Source: Rhizobium sp. Q54 (GTDB lineage: Bacteria > Pseudomonadota > Alphaproteobacteria > Micropepsales > Micropepsaceae). From it: a stretch of DNA of 64,000 bases. The first letter of the stretch is position 1. Each line of letters starts with the position of its first letter. This document shows positions 44,947-54,037 of this stretch, in pieces. The position numbers and the translations under genes were made by a program. Under the pieces are notes generated by a model. That model did not search any database. It worked only from the letters and a program-made list of their open reading frames with translations, and was not told where the DNA came from. Where the stretch lies: assembly GCA_945882615.1 (NCBI GenBank), contig CAMCWK010000004.1:62001-126000 (forward strand). Direction: 5' to 3'.

Positions 44947-45956
44947 AATTCGATCAACTCGTCTTGCGCGAAGTCGCGTGGGGCAGTTTTCCCCATCACC
45001 TCGTTCCAGCGCATGGGAGACAGGCCCGTACCGGGCCGTTTGACGGCAATGTTCTCCGGGCTGAAGGCTTCACCCGTGCGGATCGGCCTGGCCGCGATCA
45101 GCGATTTTCGCGCGACCGTCTTAGTAATTTCTTCGCTGGCGGAAGGCTGCTTGATACCGTCGCCCATGGCGCGTTCTGCATCGCGCACAGCCGCCACCAG
45201 CGCGGCCAGCTCGCCAGGCTCCAGGCTTGCCTTGTGGTCGGGGCCGGGAAGGTTGCGGTCCAATGTGAAATGTTTTTCCAAGACCTTCGCGCCCAGCGCC
45301 ACTGCGGCAACGGCGACCGTGTGGCCCAGTGTATGGTCAGAATAGCCATAGGCCGTGCCGAAAGCGGACCCAAAACCGGGCATGGCTAGCAGGTTCACGT
45401 CCTGCATTGCAGTGGGATATTCGGTGCTGCAATGAAGGATGCAGATACGGTCCAGGTTCGCTCCGTGGCTGGTCAGAACTTCGACGGCTTGCTGTATCTC
45501 CGAAGTGGTAGACATGCCGGTGGAAAGCAGGATCGGCTTTCCCATGTTGGCGACGCGCACCAGGAATGGATAGTTGGTGATCTCGCCGGACGGGATTTTC
45601 CAGATGGGGATATCCAGGCCCTGCAGGAAATCCACGCTGGCCGGATCGAAGGCGGTTGAGAAAAACACGATACCCTTGTCACGGGCATACTCCTTCAGCG
45701 CGCGATGCGCCGCATAGGGCAATTCCAGGCGCCGGAGCATGTCCAGCTGGCCTTCTTCTGCACCATTGGTTTTCTGATAGGCTGCCGTCCTGGCCTGGGG
45801 CGTGGCGAGGGCCTCGGCGCGGAAGGTTTGAAACTTGACTGCATCGCAGCCGGCGGCAGCCGCGGCATCGATTAGCGCACGCGCCATTTGCAGGTCGCCA
45901 TTATGATTGACGCCTGCTTCTGCCACGATAAAAACCTTGTCCCGCCACAGCTTCAC
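44943..45956 (-). CDS. legI: LegI/NeuB-like nonulosonate synthase
   Basis: VFIVAEAGVNHNGDLQMARALIDAAAAAGCDAVKFQTF, GIVFFSTAFDPASVDFL, KIPSGEITNYPFL, C-terminal SAF domain; GTG start in a GTGA overlap with the upstream gene. Confidence 0.92.
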   Translation of the reverse strand: MKLWRDKVFIVAEAGVNHNGDLQMARALIDAAAAAGCDAVKFQTFRAEALATPQARTAAYQKTNGAEEGQLDMLRRLELPYAAHRALKEYARDKGIVFFSTAFDPASVDFLQGLDIPIWKIPSGEITNYPFLVRVANMGKPILLSTGMSTTSEIQQAVEVLTSHGANLDRICILHCSTEYPTAMQDVNLLAMPGFGSAFGTAYGYSDHTLGHTVAVAAVALGAKVLEKHFTLDRNLPGPDHKASLEPGELAALVAAVRDAERAMGDGIKQPSASEEITKTVARKSLIAARPIRTGEAFSPENIAVKRPGTGLSPMRWNEVMGKTAPRDFAQDELIEL

Positions 45957-46576
45957 AGCACCATCCTGGCGGGCACGCCGACCCATGTCCCCGCCGCTTG
46001 AATGTCTTGCGTAACGACCGCTCCTGCCCCCACCATGACATTGGGTGCAATTTTGATGCCTTGCAGAATGATGGCGCCGCTACCGATCATGCAGCCCTCG
46101 GAAATCTGGGCGCCGCCATTGATGATCGCCCCGGTCGAGACATGGCAATGATCGGCAATATAAGCGTCATGCTCAATAATTGCGCCTGTGTTGATGATGC
46201 AGTTGCGGCCGACCGAGGCCCCGCGATTGATCACGGTTCGATGCATCGCGATGCTACCTTTGCCGATCGCGGCTGCTTCGGAAACGGTCGCAAACGTGGA
46301 AATCACAGTCGAAAAGTCAAGTCCGCGGCTCAGAAGTCTTTCGAAAATTGTGCGACGCTGCAGTGAAACGGCTGTTTGTCCAACGGTGATGAGATAGTTG
46401 AAGCCGTTCGCGGCGTCGCCTTCCAGCCATGAGTCGTCGCCTAACCTGCCCGGCATATCTGTCGCGACAGGCTGGGAGTCAATAATGCCAGATATCGTAA
46501 AACTCGTTCCTGCTATCACGTCCAGGCACGCCCGGCAGTGGCCGCCACCGCCAACGAGAATCATCGCCATGCGCAA
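45953..46576 (-). CDS. NeuD/PglD-like hexapeptide acyltransferase (LegH candidate)
   Basis: ILVGGGGHCRACLDVI N-terminus and left-handed beta-helix repeats IGKGSIAMHRTVINRGASVGRNCIINTGAIIEHDA. Confidence 0.85.
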   Translation of the reverse strand: MRMAMILVGGGGHCRACLDVIAGTSFTISGIIDSQPVATDMPGRLGDDSWLEGDAANGFNYLITVGQTAVSLQRRTIFERLLSRGLDFSTVISTFATVSEAAAIGKGSIAMHRTVINRGASVGRNCIINTGAIIEHDAYIADHCHVSTGAIINGGAQISEGCMIGSGAIILQGIKIAPNVMVGAGAVVTQDIQAAGTWVGVPARMVL

Positions 46577-46742
46577 ACCATGTTTTGGAGGCTGGACGCG
46601 CGCGCGATGGTTTTTTCAAATATCATTCTGGCTCATATTGCCGTTAAATAGGAGTAAGCCAAATCTATCTGGTGGGCCCCTGTTTACAAAGGGGGGCGGA
46701 AGCTTCCCGATCCCGAAAATCTGCCGATTTTTGAGATGGGGG

Positions 46743-47522
46743 TTACGTTTTCCGCCATCCAAGCTGCAGCAATTTGCGCATGGGCTTGGTGAACAAGGCG
46801 ACGTCCAGGGGCGGTGCGCCCAGATGGCGGCGGCGCGAGCGCAGGCATTCCAGGTTGCCGCGGATGACGGCGCCCAGCCCGCGCGTGCTCATCCCGCCCA
46901 CCATGAAATTGACCAGCACATGGGGAATGCGGCGCACACGCGGGTGATGCAACTCCATCGCCCGCAGCATGAAATCGTAATCGGCCGAAATCCGGTAGCT
47001 GAGATCGAACTTGCCTGTGCGCGCCGCCAGTTCTCGCCGGATGTAGAATGTGGGGTGCGGCGGCATCCAGCCGCTACGGAAGGCGTCCGGCTTGAACTCT
47101 GTCGCTTTCCATTCCCGCACGACAGTGCCCGTCACGTGATCGGAGATCATCACTAGGTCGCCATACACCGCATCCGCGCGCGTCAACGCCTCGGCGATGC
47201 GCGCCAGTACGGAAGGGTCGCTATAGGCGTCATCGGAATTCAGAAAGCCGATGGCATCGCCGGAAAAACTCGCCAGCCCCTTGTTCATGGCATCGTAGAT
47301 GCCGCGATCCGGTTCGGAGATAATTCGGATAGCATCGTTTTGGAAGCTACTGACGATCTCCACCGTCTTGTCCGTTGAACCGCCATCTATCACCAGCAGC
47401 TCCTTGTCGGGATGCGTCTGGCGCAGGAAGGACGCAACCGCCTGCGCGATGGTGGCCTGCGAGTTGCGGCAGACGGTGACGGTGCTGATTTTCATCGGTA
47501 ATTCATCGGGATAGCGCAGCAC
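46743..47522 (-). CDS. Family 2 glycosyltransferase
   Basis: KISTVTVCRNSQATIAQAVASFLRQTHPDKELLVIDGGSTDKTVEIV, GIYDAMNKGLASFSGDAIGFLNSDDAY. Confidence 0.92.
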   Translation of the reverse strand: MLRYPDELPMKISTVTVCRNSQATIAQAVASFLRQTHPDKELLVIDGGSTDKTVEIVSSFQNDAIRIISEPDRGIYDAMNKGLASFSGDAIGFLNSDDAYSDPSVLARIAEALTRADAVYGDLVMISDHVTGTVVREWKATEFKPDAFRSGWMPPHPTFYIRRELAARTGKFDLSYRISADYDFMLRAMELHHPRVRRIPHVLVNFMVGGMSTRGLGAVIRGNLECLRSRRRHLGAPPLDVALFTKPMRKLLQLGWRKT

Positions 47523-47692
47523 TTAGAACCAATTCAGGATGTCGAATCAAGGGCGCCACGACACGCGCGGGGCGCCCAATAGACGCTTTTCGGCGGCTTT
47601 TGGGAGCCCTGGGCAGGGAGGGGGGCAATGGCAGTGGCAAGCCTGCTCTTTTACGGTTACAGGCTGGCGCAGGGCGCATCAGGCGGTGGGTT

Positions 47693-48754
47693 ATGGGTTG
47701 GACCAGGAAAGAGGTTGGGATTGTTTTCTGCCTGTCCCTGGTCCTGCTGTTGGCAGCGTGGCTGGTGGCCGAAATGGCCATGGGGATGCTGCGTCCAGCA
47801 CCGGTTGAGCGTGATGCCATGCTGGGTTGGAGGCTGAAGCCAAATTACCATCGCGTTTTCACGCAAAAAACGCTGGCGGGTGAGGATTATCCGGTAACCT
47901 TTGCCACCAACGATCAGGGCTTGCGGGTTTTCGGGAGCGCCGCGGCACCGGTCAAAATCCTGGTGCTGGGCGATTCCTTCACGGCCGATCCCTACGCCTC
48001 GAACGACCGCATGTGGTACGCGGAAATGGCCAGGCGCCTTGCCCAACGCCTGCACCGGCCGGCAAGCGATTTTTATGTGATGGGCGGCGGCGCCGGGGGC
48101 TGGGGCACCTACCAGAATCTTCTCCTGTCGCAGCAGTTGGCCCCGCGTATCAAGCCGGATCTTTTCGTCCTGCAGTTTTGCAGCAATGATTTTCAGAACA
48201 ATTCCTATGATTGGGAAAGCAAAGGCGTGGTGCGCGGGCAATACATGCGCCGGCCCTTTCTGGATGGGCAGTCCGGCCAGCCAAAGTATGCGCCGGGCTT
48301 GATGGCGGAAATTTATCGCTCCGCTGTCGGTGAATCGCGGCTGCTTAATCGCATCGACGGCATCATCGGCAACATGCAGTTTCAGCGTTATGGCGGATAT
48401 ACCCGGCCGCTATCGCCGCAAGTGGCCGCACGGTATGAGCATGATGCCATCGCCGTGACCCAAATACTGCTGACAAGGCTGCGTGCAGTTTACCGCGATG
48501 TTCCGGCCGTGATGGTCAATTGCGATGGCGGCGAAGCAGGCGCCAACAAGTCCTGGAAGGCGCTGGCGCGTAACGCCGGCTTTCTGCCGCTTGCCGGGCC
48601 GTCCGATTTTCTGCGTTCCGTTCCACCCGCGCGGCGCGGCGTCATCTTTCACGCAGATGGCAGCCATCTTTCCGACCAAGGCAACCAGCTCTATGGGGCT
48701 ATCGCTGGAGACGGGCTTGCGGCGATGGACCTGGCTTTACCGGCCAAGCGCTGA
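47693..48754 (+). CDS. Membrane-anchored SGNH/GDSL-like protein
   Basis: N-terminal TM; ILVLGDSFTADPYASND (GDS) and IFHADGSHLSDQGNQLYG. Confidence 0.72.
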   Translation: MGWTRKEVGIVFCLSLVLLLAAWLVAEMAMGMLRPAPVERDAMLGWRLKPNYHRVFTQKTLAGEDYPVTFATNDQGLRVFGSAAAPVKILVLGDSFTADPYASNDRMWYAEMARRLAQRLHRPASDFYVMGGGAGGWGTYQNLLLSQQLAPRIKPDLFVLQFCSNDFQNNSYDWESKGVVRGQYMRRPFLDGQSGQPKYAPGLMAEIYRSAVGESRLLNRIDGIIGNMQFQRYGGYTRPLSPQVAARYEHDAIAVTQILLTRLRAVYRDVPAVMVNCDGGEAGANKSWKALARNAGFLPLAGPSDFLRSVPPARRGVIFHADGSHLSDQGNQLYGAIAGDGLAAMDLALPAKR

Positions 48755-49876
48755 GGCCAGTGGCGACAGGCAGGATTCAATAAAGGCATCAAAGGACCTC
48801 ACATAGTCCTCGACATTGCTGCGATAGGTCCGGGTGGTGACTCTCCTGCCTGAACAGGCCGCGAAACTTCTCGCCAGCGCGTCTTTGCTGCCGGGGGCGT
48901 AAAATGCGATCGCGTCCTGGAATCGCTCGGCTTCAAATATCAGGCCGGCATCCGGCGGTCCTGGCATGATGATGCGGCCGCCCGAATAGAGGCCCTCATA
49001 GACCGTGCGGCCGACGCAGGGGGCTGGATCGCCGCGAACGACGTAATCCGTGGAGGCGTACACCCGATCCATATTCCGTTCTTCGCCCCAGAAGATTATG
49101 CGAGGATCGCCGCCTGCAAGCGTCCGGCAGCGTGCCATGTAGTTATCCGGACCCGCGCCTACCACCAGCAAGACATCTTGCGCGCCGGCGCCCTGCCGGA
49201 AAGCTTCTATGACCAGCGCAACGCCTTTGAGCTCCGATACGCGGCCGATCATGCTGAAGACAGCGGTGTCGGGACCAATCCGGGGATGCAGCAATGGCTG
49301 CGCCCGCGCGACGGCGCACATGTCGATGGGATTGTTCAGTGTGATGGCCCGCATGCTGTCTTCGCGGCGGGCGAAGGGCCGGCGCGTCGCGGCGTCAATA
49401 AAGACGATGCCGGCCCCGTTCGCGAGCTTGTCGATCACCGGGGAACGGGGATCGATGATGATGTCGCGCATGTGCGTCACAGCAGGCAGTCCCGGCAGCA
49501 CCATCTGGTGCAGGACCGGCGAATTGAAATGCACGATGTCGTAATTGCCGTCTCGCACCATCTGCTGGTAAGCCGCTTGGTCGCGTTGCCAGGCGAGCCA
49601 ATGCATCGCGCCATGCGCCATGTCCGCAACGCCGCGCCGGATGCCCAGCAGCCCCAGATCCACCGGCATGGATATGTCAAAGGCCCGGCGGATGGAGGGG
49701 AGGCGCGCGGCGGTCGCCACCAGGTCGCGGGGCCGGCGCAAGGAGCGCGGCAGCAGCAGGTCAGCTTCGATCCCGGCATAGTTTTCCAGCAGCAGGCGCA
49801 GGCTGGTCGCCGCACCATACAGGTCTTCCAGCGTATGGGTGACGAAAAGGATTTTTTTCGGCTTTGCCGTGCTCAT
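48737..49876 (-). CDS. Glycosyltransferase (GT4-like)
   Basis: KILFVTHTLEDLYGAATSLRLLLENY; FSMIGRVSELKGVALVIEAFRQ; internal ATG start chosen because the upstream extension overlaps the 49887..50990 gene. Confidence 0.8.
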   Translation of the reverse strand: MSTAKPKKILFVTHTLEDLYGAATSLRLLLENYAGIEADLLLPRSLRRPRDLVATAARLPSIRRAFDISMPVDLGLLGIRRGVADMAHGAMHWLAWQRDQAAYQQMVRDGNYDIVHFNSPVLHQMVLPGLPAVTHMRDIIIDPRSPVIDKLANGAGIVFIDAATRRPFARREDSMRAITLNNPIDMCAVARAQPLLHPRIGPDTAVFSMIGRVSELKGVALVIEAFRQGAGAQDVLLVVGAGPDNYMARCRTLAGGDPRIIFWGEERNMDRVYASTDYVVRGDPAPCVGRTVYEGLYSGGRIIMPGPPDAGLIFEAERFQDAIAFYAPGSKDALARSFAACSGRRVTTRTYRSNVEDYVRSFDAFIESCLSPLASALGR

Positions 49877-49886
49877 CGTGCGCGCT

Positions 49887-50990
49887 TCAAGGCTGCGCGC
49901 ATTTGAGGAACCGGTCGCAGATGCGATCCACGTTCTCAGGTGTGAGTTCGGGATAGATGGGCAGGCTGATAACCTTCGCGGCGGCTTTTTCCGTGACGGG
50001 CAGGGGGCGGTGAGGCCCATTTTTGGAAAGCGCTGCTTGCTTGTGCAGGGGGATCGGGTAGTGCACGCCGGTGGCGATCTCTTCGCGCGCCAGCGCGTCA
50101 GCGATGGCGTCCCGGTTGGACGCTTCGACGACATACAGGTGATAGACAGGTTCGCTGTCGGCGAGAGGCACAATCGTCTTGAAGCCGGCAGGGCGCAGTC
50201 GCGCGTCATACTGCGCGGCAATCTTCCGGCGGGCGCCTATCCACGCATCGAGGTGTTTCAGTTTCACCGACAGTATCGCGCCCTGCAGTGCGTCCATGCG
50301 CTGGTTGTACCCGATAACCTCATGCTCATACTTGCTGATGCGGCCATGGTCCCGCAGCTTGCGCAATAGTGATGCGACATGTTCATCATTGGTCGAAATC
50401 AACCCGGCATCGCCATAGGCGCCCAGGTTTTTCCCGGGATAGAAGCTGAAGCTGCCGCAATCGCCCAGGCCACCGACGTAACGCCCCCGATAGGTCGCAA
50501 AATGTGCCTGGGCGGCGTCCTCAATCACTTTTAACTCATGCTTGTGGGCGATGGTGAGAATGGGGTCCATGTCACAGGGCGCGCCGTACAGGTGCACGGG
50601 AATAATGGCGCGGGTGCGCGGCGTGATGGCGGCCTCCAGGACGGCCGGGTCCATGCCATAGGCGGCAGGCTCTATGTCGACGAAAACAGGATTTGCGCCG
50701 ACATGGCAGATCGCTTCGGCCGTGGCGATGAAGGTATGCGCGACGGTAATCACTTCGTCGCCCTTGCCAATGCCCAAAGCTTCCAGCGCCAGGGACAGGG
50801 ATGCGGTGCCGTTGGCGCATCCGATGGCATGCGCGGCGCCCAGCTTGCCGGCAAATGCACGCTCGAATGCTTCAACAGCCGGGCCCTGAATGTACGTGCC
50901 GGCGCTGAAGACATCGTCTATCCCCGCGTGAATTTCCGGCTTCAGCGATTCATACTGCGCGGCGAGATCGACGAATGGAATTCGTTTCAT
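49887..50990 (-). CDS. wbpE: WbpE-like UDP-2-acetamido-2-deoxy-3-oxo-glucuronate aminotransferase
   Basis: IPFVDLAAQYESLKPEIHAGIDDVFSAGTYIQGPAVEAFE, IGCANGTASLSLALEALGIGKGDEVI, SFYPGKNLGAYGDAG. Confidence 0.87.
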   Translation of the reverse strand: MKRIPFVDLAAQYESLKPEIHAGIDDVFSAGTYIQGPAVEAFERAFAGKLGAAHAIGCANGTASLSLALEALGIGKGDEVITVAHTFIATAEAICHVGANPVFVDIEPAAYGMDPAVLEAAITPRTRAIIPVHLYGAPCDMDPILTIAHKHELKVIEDAAQAHFATYRGRYVGGLGDCGSFSFYPGKNLGAYGDAGLISTNDEHVASLLRKLRDHGRISKYEHEVIGYNQRMDALQGAILSVKLKHLDAWIGARRKIAAQYDARLRPAGFKTIVPLADSEPVYHLYVVEASNRDAIADALAREEIATGVHYPIPLHKQAALSKNGPHRPLPVTEKAAAKVISLPIYPELTPENVDRICDRFLKCAQP

Positions 50991-51586
50991 CAGTCGGCCG
51001 CCTGGAGATGATCGGGACCAACAAGTCTGTACTTCGTGCCGTCAATGGGGCAGACAAAATCATCACCCAGGCGCCCGCCAAGCTTGCTGATCCAGCCGAG
51101 GCGCTTGCCCGGGTTTCCGGCGACCAGCGCAAAATCCGGAACATCGCTCGTGATAACGGCGCCTGCGCCGATGAAACAGTACATCCCAAGGGTATGACCG
51201 CAAACAATGGTGGCGTTGGCGCCGATGGTCGCTCCCCGTCCCACCCGGGTGGGACGGAATTCATTCTTGCGCTCGACTTCCGCGCGGGGATTGATCACAT
51301 TGGTGAAGACGCAGGACGGGCCGCAAAACACCCCGTCTTCGAGCGTCACGCCAGAATAGATGCTGACGTTATTCTGAATCTTGCAGCGGTTGCCGACCGC
51401 AACGCCTGCGCCGATCATGACATTCTGGCCGATCACGCAATCTGCGCCGATCTGCGCCCCTGGCAGTACATGACTGAAATGCCAGATGCTGGTGCCGCCG
51501 CCAATCTCGACGCCATCATCGATATAGGCGCTTTCGTGAATGATGACGGCCGGAAAGCGCCGTTTGAAGGCGGCCTGACGATTCAC
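50990..51586 (-). CDS. wbpD: WbpD-like UDP-GlcNAc3NA N-acetyltransferase (hexapeptide repeat)
   Basis: [83 protein letters not shown]. Confidence 0.88.
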   Translation of the reverse strand: MNRQAAFKRRFPAVIIHESAYIDDGVEIGGGTSIWHFSHVLPGAQIGADCVIGQNVMIGAGVAVGNRCKIQNNVSIYSGVTLEDGVFCGPSCVFTNVINPRAEVERKNEFRPTRVGRGATIGANATIVCGHTLGMYCFIGAGAVITSDVPDFALVAGNPGKRLGWISKLGGRLGDDFVCPIDGTKYRLVGPDHLQAAD

Positions 51587-51681
51587 TGTTATCCCCGATG
51601 GTAGGCGACCCTGTCATGGGCAAGATGTCATGATGTTTTGCCGCCAGCAAGCGTACCGCAAGGGGCGGCGAAACCGTCGCT

Positions 51682-52722
51682 TTATTCGCGCCGAAATTGG
51701 ACTTCCGAGCCGGTTCGGATCGATTCGTAAATGGCGCAGATCAACTCCAGCGACTTTTTTCCCTCAAACCCGTCCACCAGCGAGGTTTTGCCGTCACGAA
51801 TCACATCGACAACATGGTTGAGATAGGCGATGTGGCCGAAGCCGTATACGTCGGGGGGATCTTCTGAGAAATTGGCGATAACGTCTGCGTCTTCCGGCCG
51901 GGCTTCTGAAAAATTCCAGGTCCGCATCTTGTTCACGGCGAACCCGGCAATCTCCACCAGGCCTTTTCCCCCCAATATGGACAGCGACCCTTCGGTGTCC
52001 CTGGGGCGCGCCGCAGTGGTGGCTTCGATCACGCCAATGGCGCCGTTCTCGAAGGTAACGATCGCAGCGCCTGTATCCTCGGCTTCAATGTCGACGAGCG
52101 CGGTCCGTGACTTGGCGATCACGGAGACGGGCTTTCCCAGAAACCATTGCAGGAGATCGATGTGATGGGAGGCCTGGTTGGCGAATACCCCGCCATCGAG
52201 CGCATGGGTGCCGCGCCAGGCCGCCTGGTCGTAATAGGCTTGTGTACGGCACCAGCGAACGCGCACCGTGCCCATCACAAGCTTGCCGAAACGCGCCTGC
52301 TGGTGCGCTTCCATCACCTTCTGGACCGGCAGGTTGTAGCGGTTCTGCTTGACGACAAAGAGCTTTACCCCCGCTGCCTCACAGGCTTTGATCATGGAAT
52401 CGGCGTCGGCAACGGTCAGCGCCATCGGCTTCTCCACCACAATATGCTTGCGGTATGGCGCCAGCGCGCGGCAATGCGCGGCGTGATGGCCGCTCTCGGT
52501 CAGTATGCTTACGACATCGATTTTGCTGCCGGCCTCTCGCATCATCTGATGCATGTCGGTGAACCACGGCACCTGGAATTTTTCACCGGTTTCGCGCGCA
52601 ACACGTGGCAGAATGTCGCATACAGCGACAAGCTTTGCGTCCCGTACATGTCCCTCGGTTAGAAGCCTGAGGTGCTTCTGGGCGATGCGGCCGCAGCCGA
52701 GCAAAGCAAATCCTGACATCAC
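51682..52722 (-). CDS. wbpB: Gfo/Idh/MocA oxidoreductase, WbpB-like
   Basis: FALLGCGRIAQKHLRLL, IVVEKPMALTVADADSMIKAC, VKQNRYNLPVQKV, GGVFANQASHHIDLLQW. Confidence 0.85.
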   Translation of the reverse strand: MMSGFALLGCGRIAQKHLRLLTEGHVRDAKLVAVCDILPRVARETGEKFQVPWFTDMHQMMREAGSKIDVVSILTESGHHAAHCRALAPYRKHIVVEKPMALTVADADSMIKACEAAGVKLFVVKQNRYNLPVQKVMEAHQQARFGKLVMGTVRVRWCRTQAYYDQAAWRGTHALDGGVFANQASHHIDLLQWFLGKPVSVIAKSRTALVDIEAEDTGAAIVTFENGAIGVIEATTAARPRDTEGSLSILGGKGLVEIAGFAVNKMRTWNFSEARPEDADVIANFSEDPPDVYGFGHIAYLNHVVDVIRDGKTSLVDGFEGKKSLELICAIYESIRTGSEVQFRRE

Positions 52723-52827
52723 GTCCAGCCGGTTCTGTCTTGGCGCAATCCACGCGCTTCGGCGCCGGTATAGTCGCTAATAGCCGGTCGTGATAGGGAA
52801 AAAAGGAATTTCTCTGCTATATGGCGC

Positions 52828-53979
52828 ATGCCTTCTTACCCTCTGAAGTACCAGATCTGCCGCCTTTGCGTGATGGATACGTCAGACCCCTTGATCGAGT
52901 TCGACGCGACCGGAGAGTGCAATCACTGTCGTGCCTATCGGGACACGGTTTTCCAGTTGCCGCGCTTTCAGCCCGGGGCCGATGAGAAGCTGGCGGGAAT
53001 CGTGGCCAAAATCCGCGCCCGAAAAATAGAAAAATACGATTGCGTTATCGGCGTCAGCGGCGGTGTCGACAGTACTTATCTTGCCTATTACGTCAAACGC
53101 GTGCTGGGGCTCAATCCGCTGGCGGTCCATCTGGACAATGGCTGGAATTCCGAGCTTGCGGTCGCGAACATCGAGCGGATGCTAGTCGCGCTCAGCATAG
53201 ATCTGCATACCGAAGTCCTGGACTGGCGTGAATTTTCAGCACTGCAGCTGGCTTTCCTGAAGGCTTCGACCCCCGACTCCGAAATTCCCACCGATCACGC
53301 CATTCTGTCGGTGCTCTACCAGGTCGCCAACAGCAAGAAGATTTCGACCATTCTTCTGGGCGTCAACCTGGTAACGGAATCTGTCCATCCGCGCATGTGG
53401 TCTTATGGCCACCAAGACTGGATTTACATCAAGGCCCTGCAGAAGCGGTTCGGCGCGGTTCGCCTGCGCCACTTTCCGCACACGTCAATGTGGAAGTATT
53501 TTTATCTCTTCCAGATCAGGAAACTGCAGGTTGTCCGCCTCTACGATTATATCGCTTTCGACAGAGCGGGTGTGGAAGCGCTGATTGCCCGGGAATTGGG
53601 CTGGATGCCTTACGGAGGCAAACACTATGAATCCGTCTATACCCGGTTTTTCCAAGGCTATCTCCTGCCGCGCAAGTTCGGATTCGACAAGCGTCGGGCG
53701 CATCTTTCTAGTCTGGTTTGCGCCGGCCAGATGACGCGCGATGAGGCCATGCGCGCCTTGCAACAGCCGTCGCTGGACCCCGCAGAGGAACAGCCGCTGC
53801 TGGATTACGTCGCCAAAAAATTGCGCATCGCACGGTCTGAACTCGACGCCATTTGCCAGGCGCCGCCCAGGACCTACAAAGATTATCCCTCGTCGGAGAA
53901 CAGTATTCTCGTTAAACTGACTAAGCGCATTTATAAGGCGCTGGGTGGCCGGATTATCCGCGACGGTGTTCGGCTCTGA
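52828..53979 (+). CDS. N-acetyl sugar amidotransferase (WbpG/WbuX/PseA-like)
   Basis: CRLCVMDTSDPLIEFDATGECNHC, YDCVIGVSGGVDSTYLAYYVKRVLGLNPLAVHLDNGWNSELAV (PP-loop). Confidence 0.88.
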   Translation: MPSYPLKYQICRLCVMDTSDPLIEFDATGECNHCRAYRDTVFQLPRFQPGADEKLAGIVAKIRARKIEKYDCVIGVSGGVDSTYLAYYVKRVLGLNPLAVHLDNGWNSELAVANIERMLVALSIDLHTEVLDWREFSALQLAFLKASTPDSEIPTDHAILSVLYQVANSKKISTILLGVNLVTESVHPRMWSYGHQDWIYIKALQKRFGAVRLRHFPHTSMWKYFYLFQIRKLQVVRLYDYIAFDRAGVEALIARELGWMPYGGKHYESVYTRFFQGYLLPRKFGFDKRRAHLSSLVCAGQMTRDEAMRALQQPSLDPAEEQPLLDYVAKKLRIARSELDAICQAPPRTYKDYPSSENSILVKLTKRIYKALGGRIIRDGVRL

Positions 53980-54037
53980 TGTTCCTGGCTGCGCGCAACG
54001 GGGCGCAACACCGCGTGATCTGCCTGGGGGGCGACAG

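Noticed and set aside
49877-50221. N-terminal extension of the 48737..50221 ORF
   Set aside because: Overlaps the WbpE-like coding region in another frame; low-complexity Ser/Arg/Pro-rich sequence; a good ATG exists at 49876.
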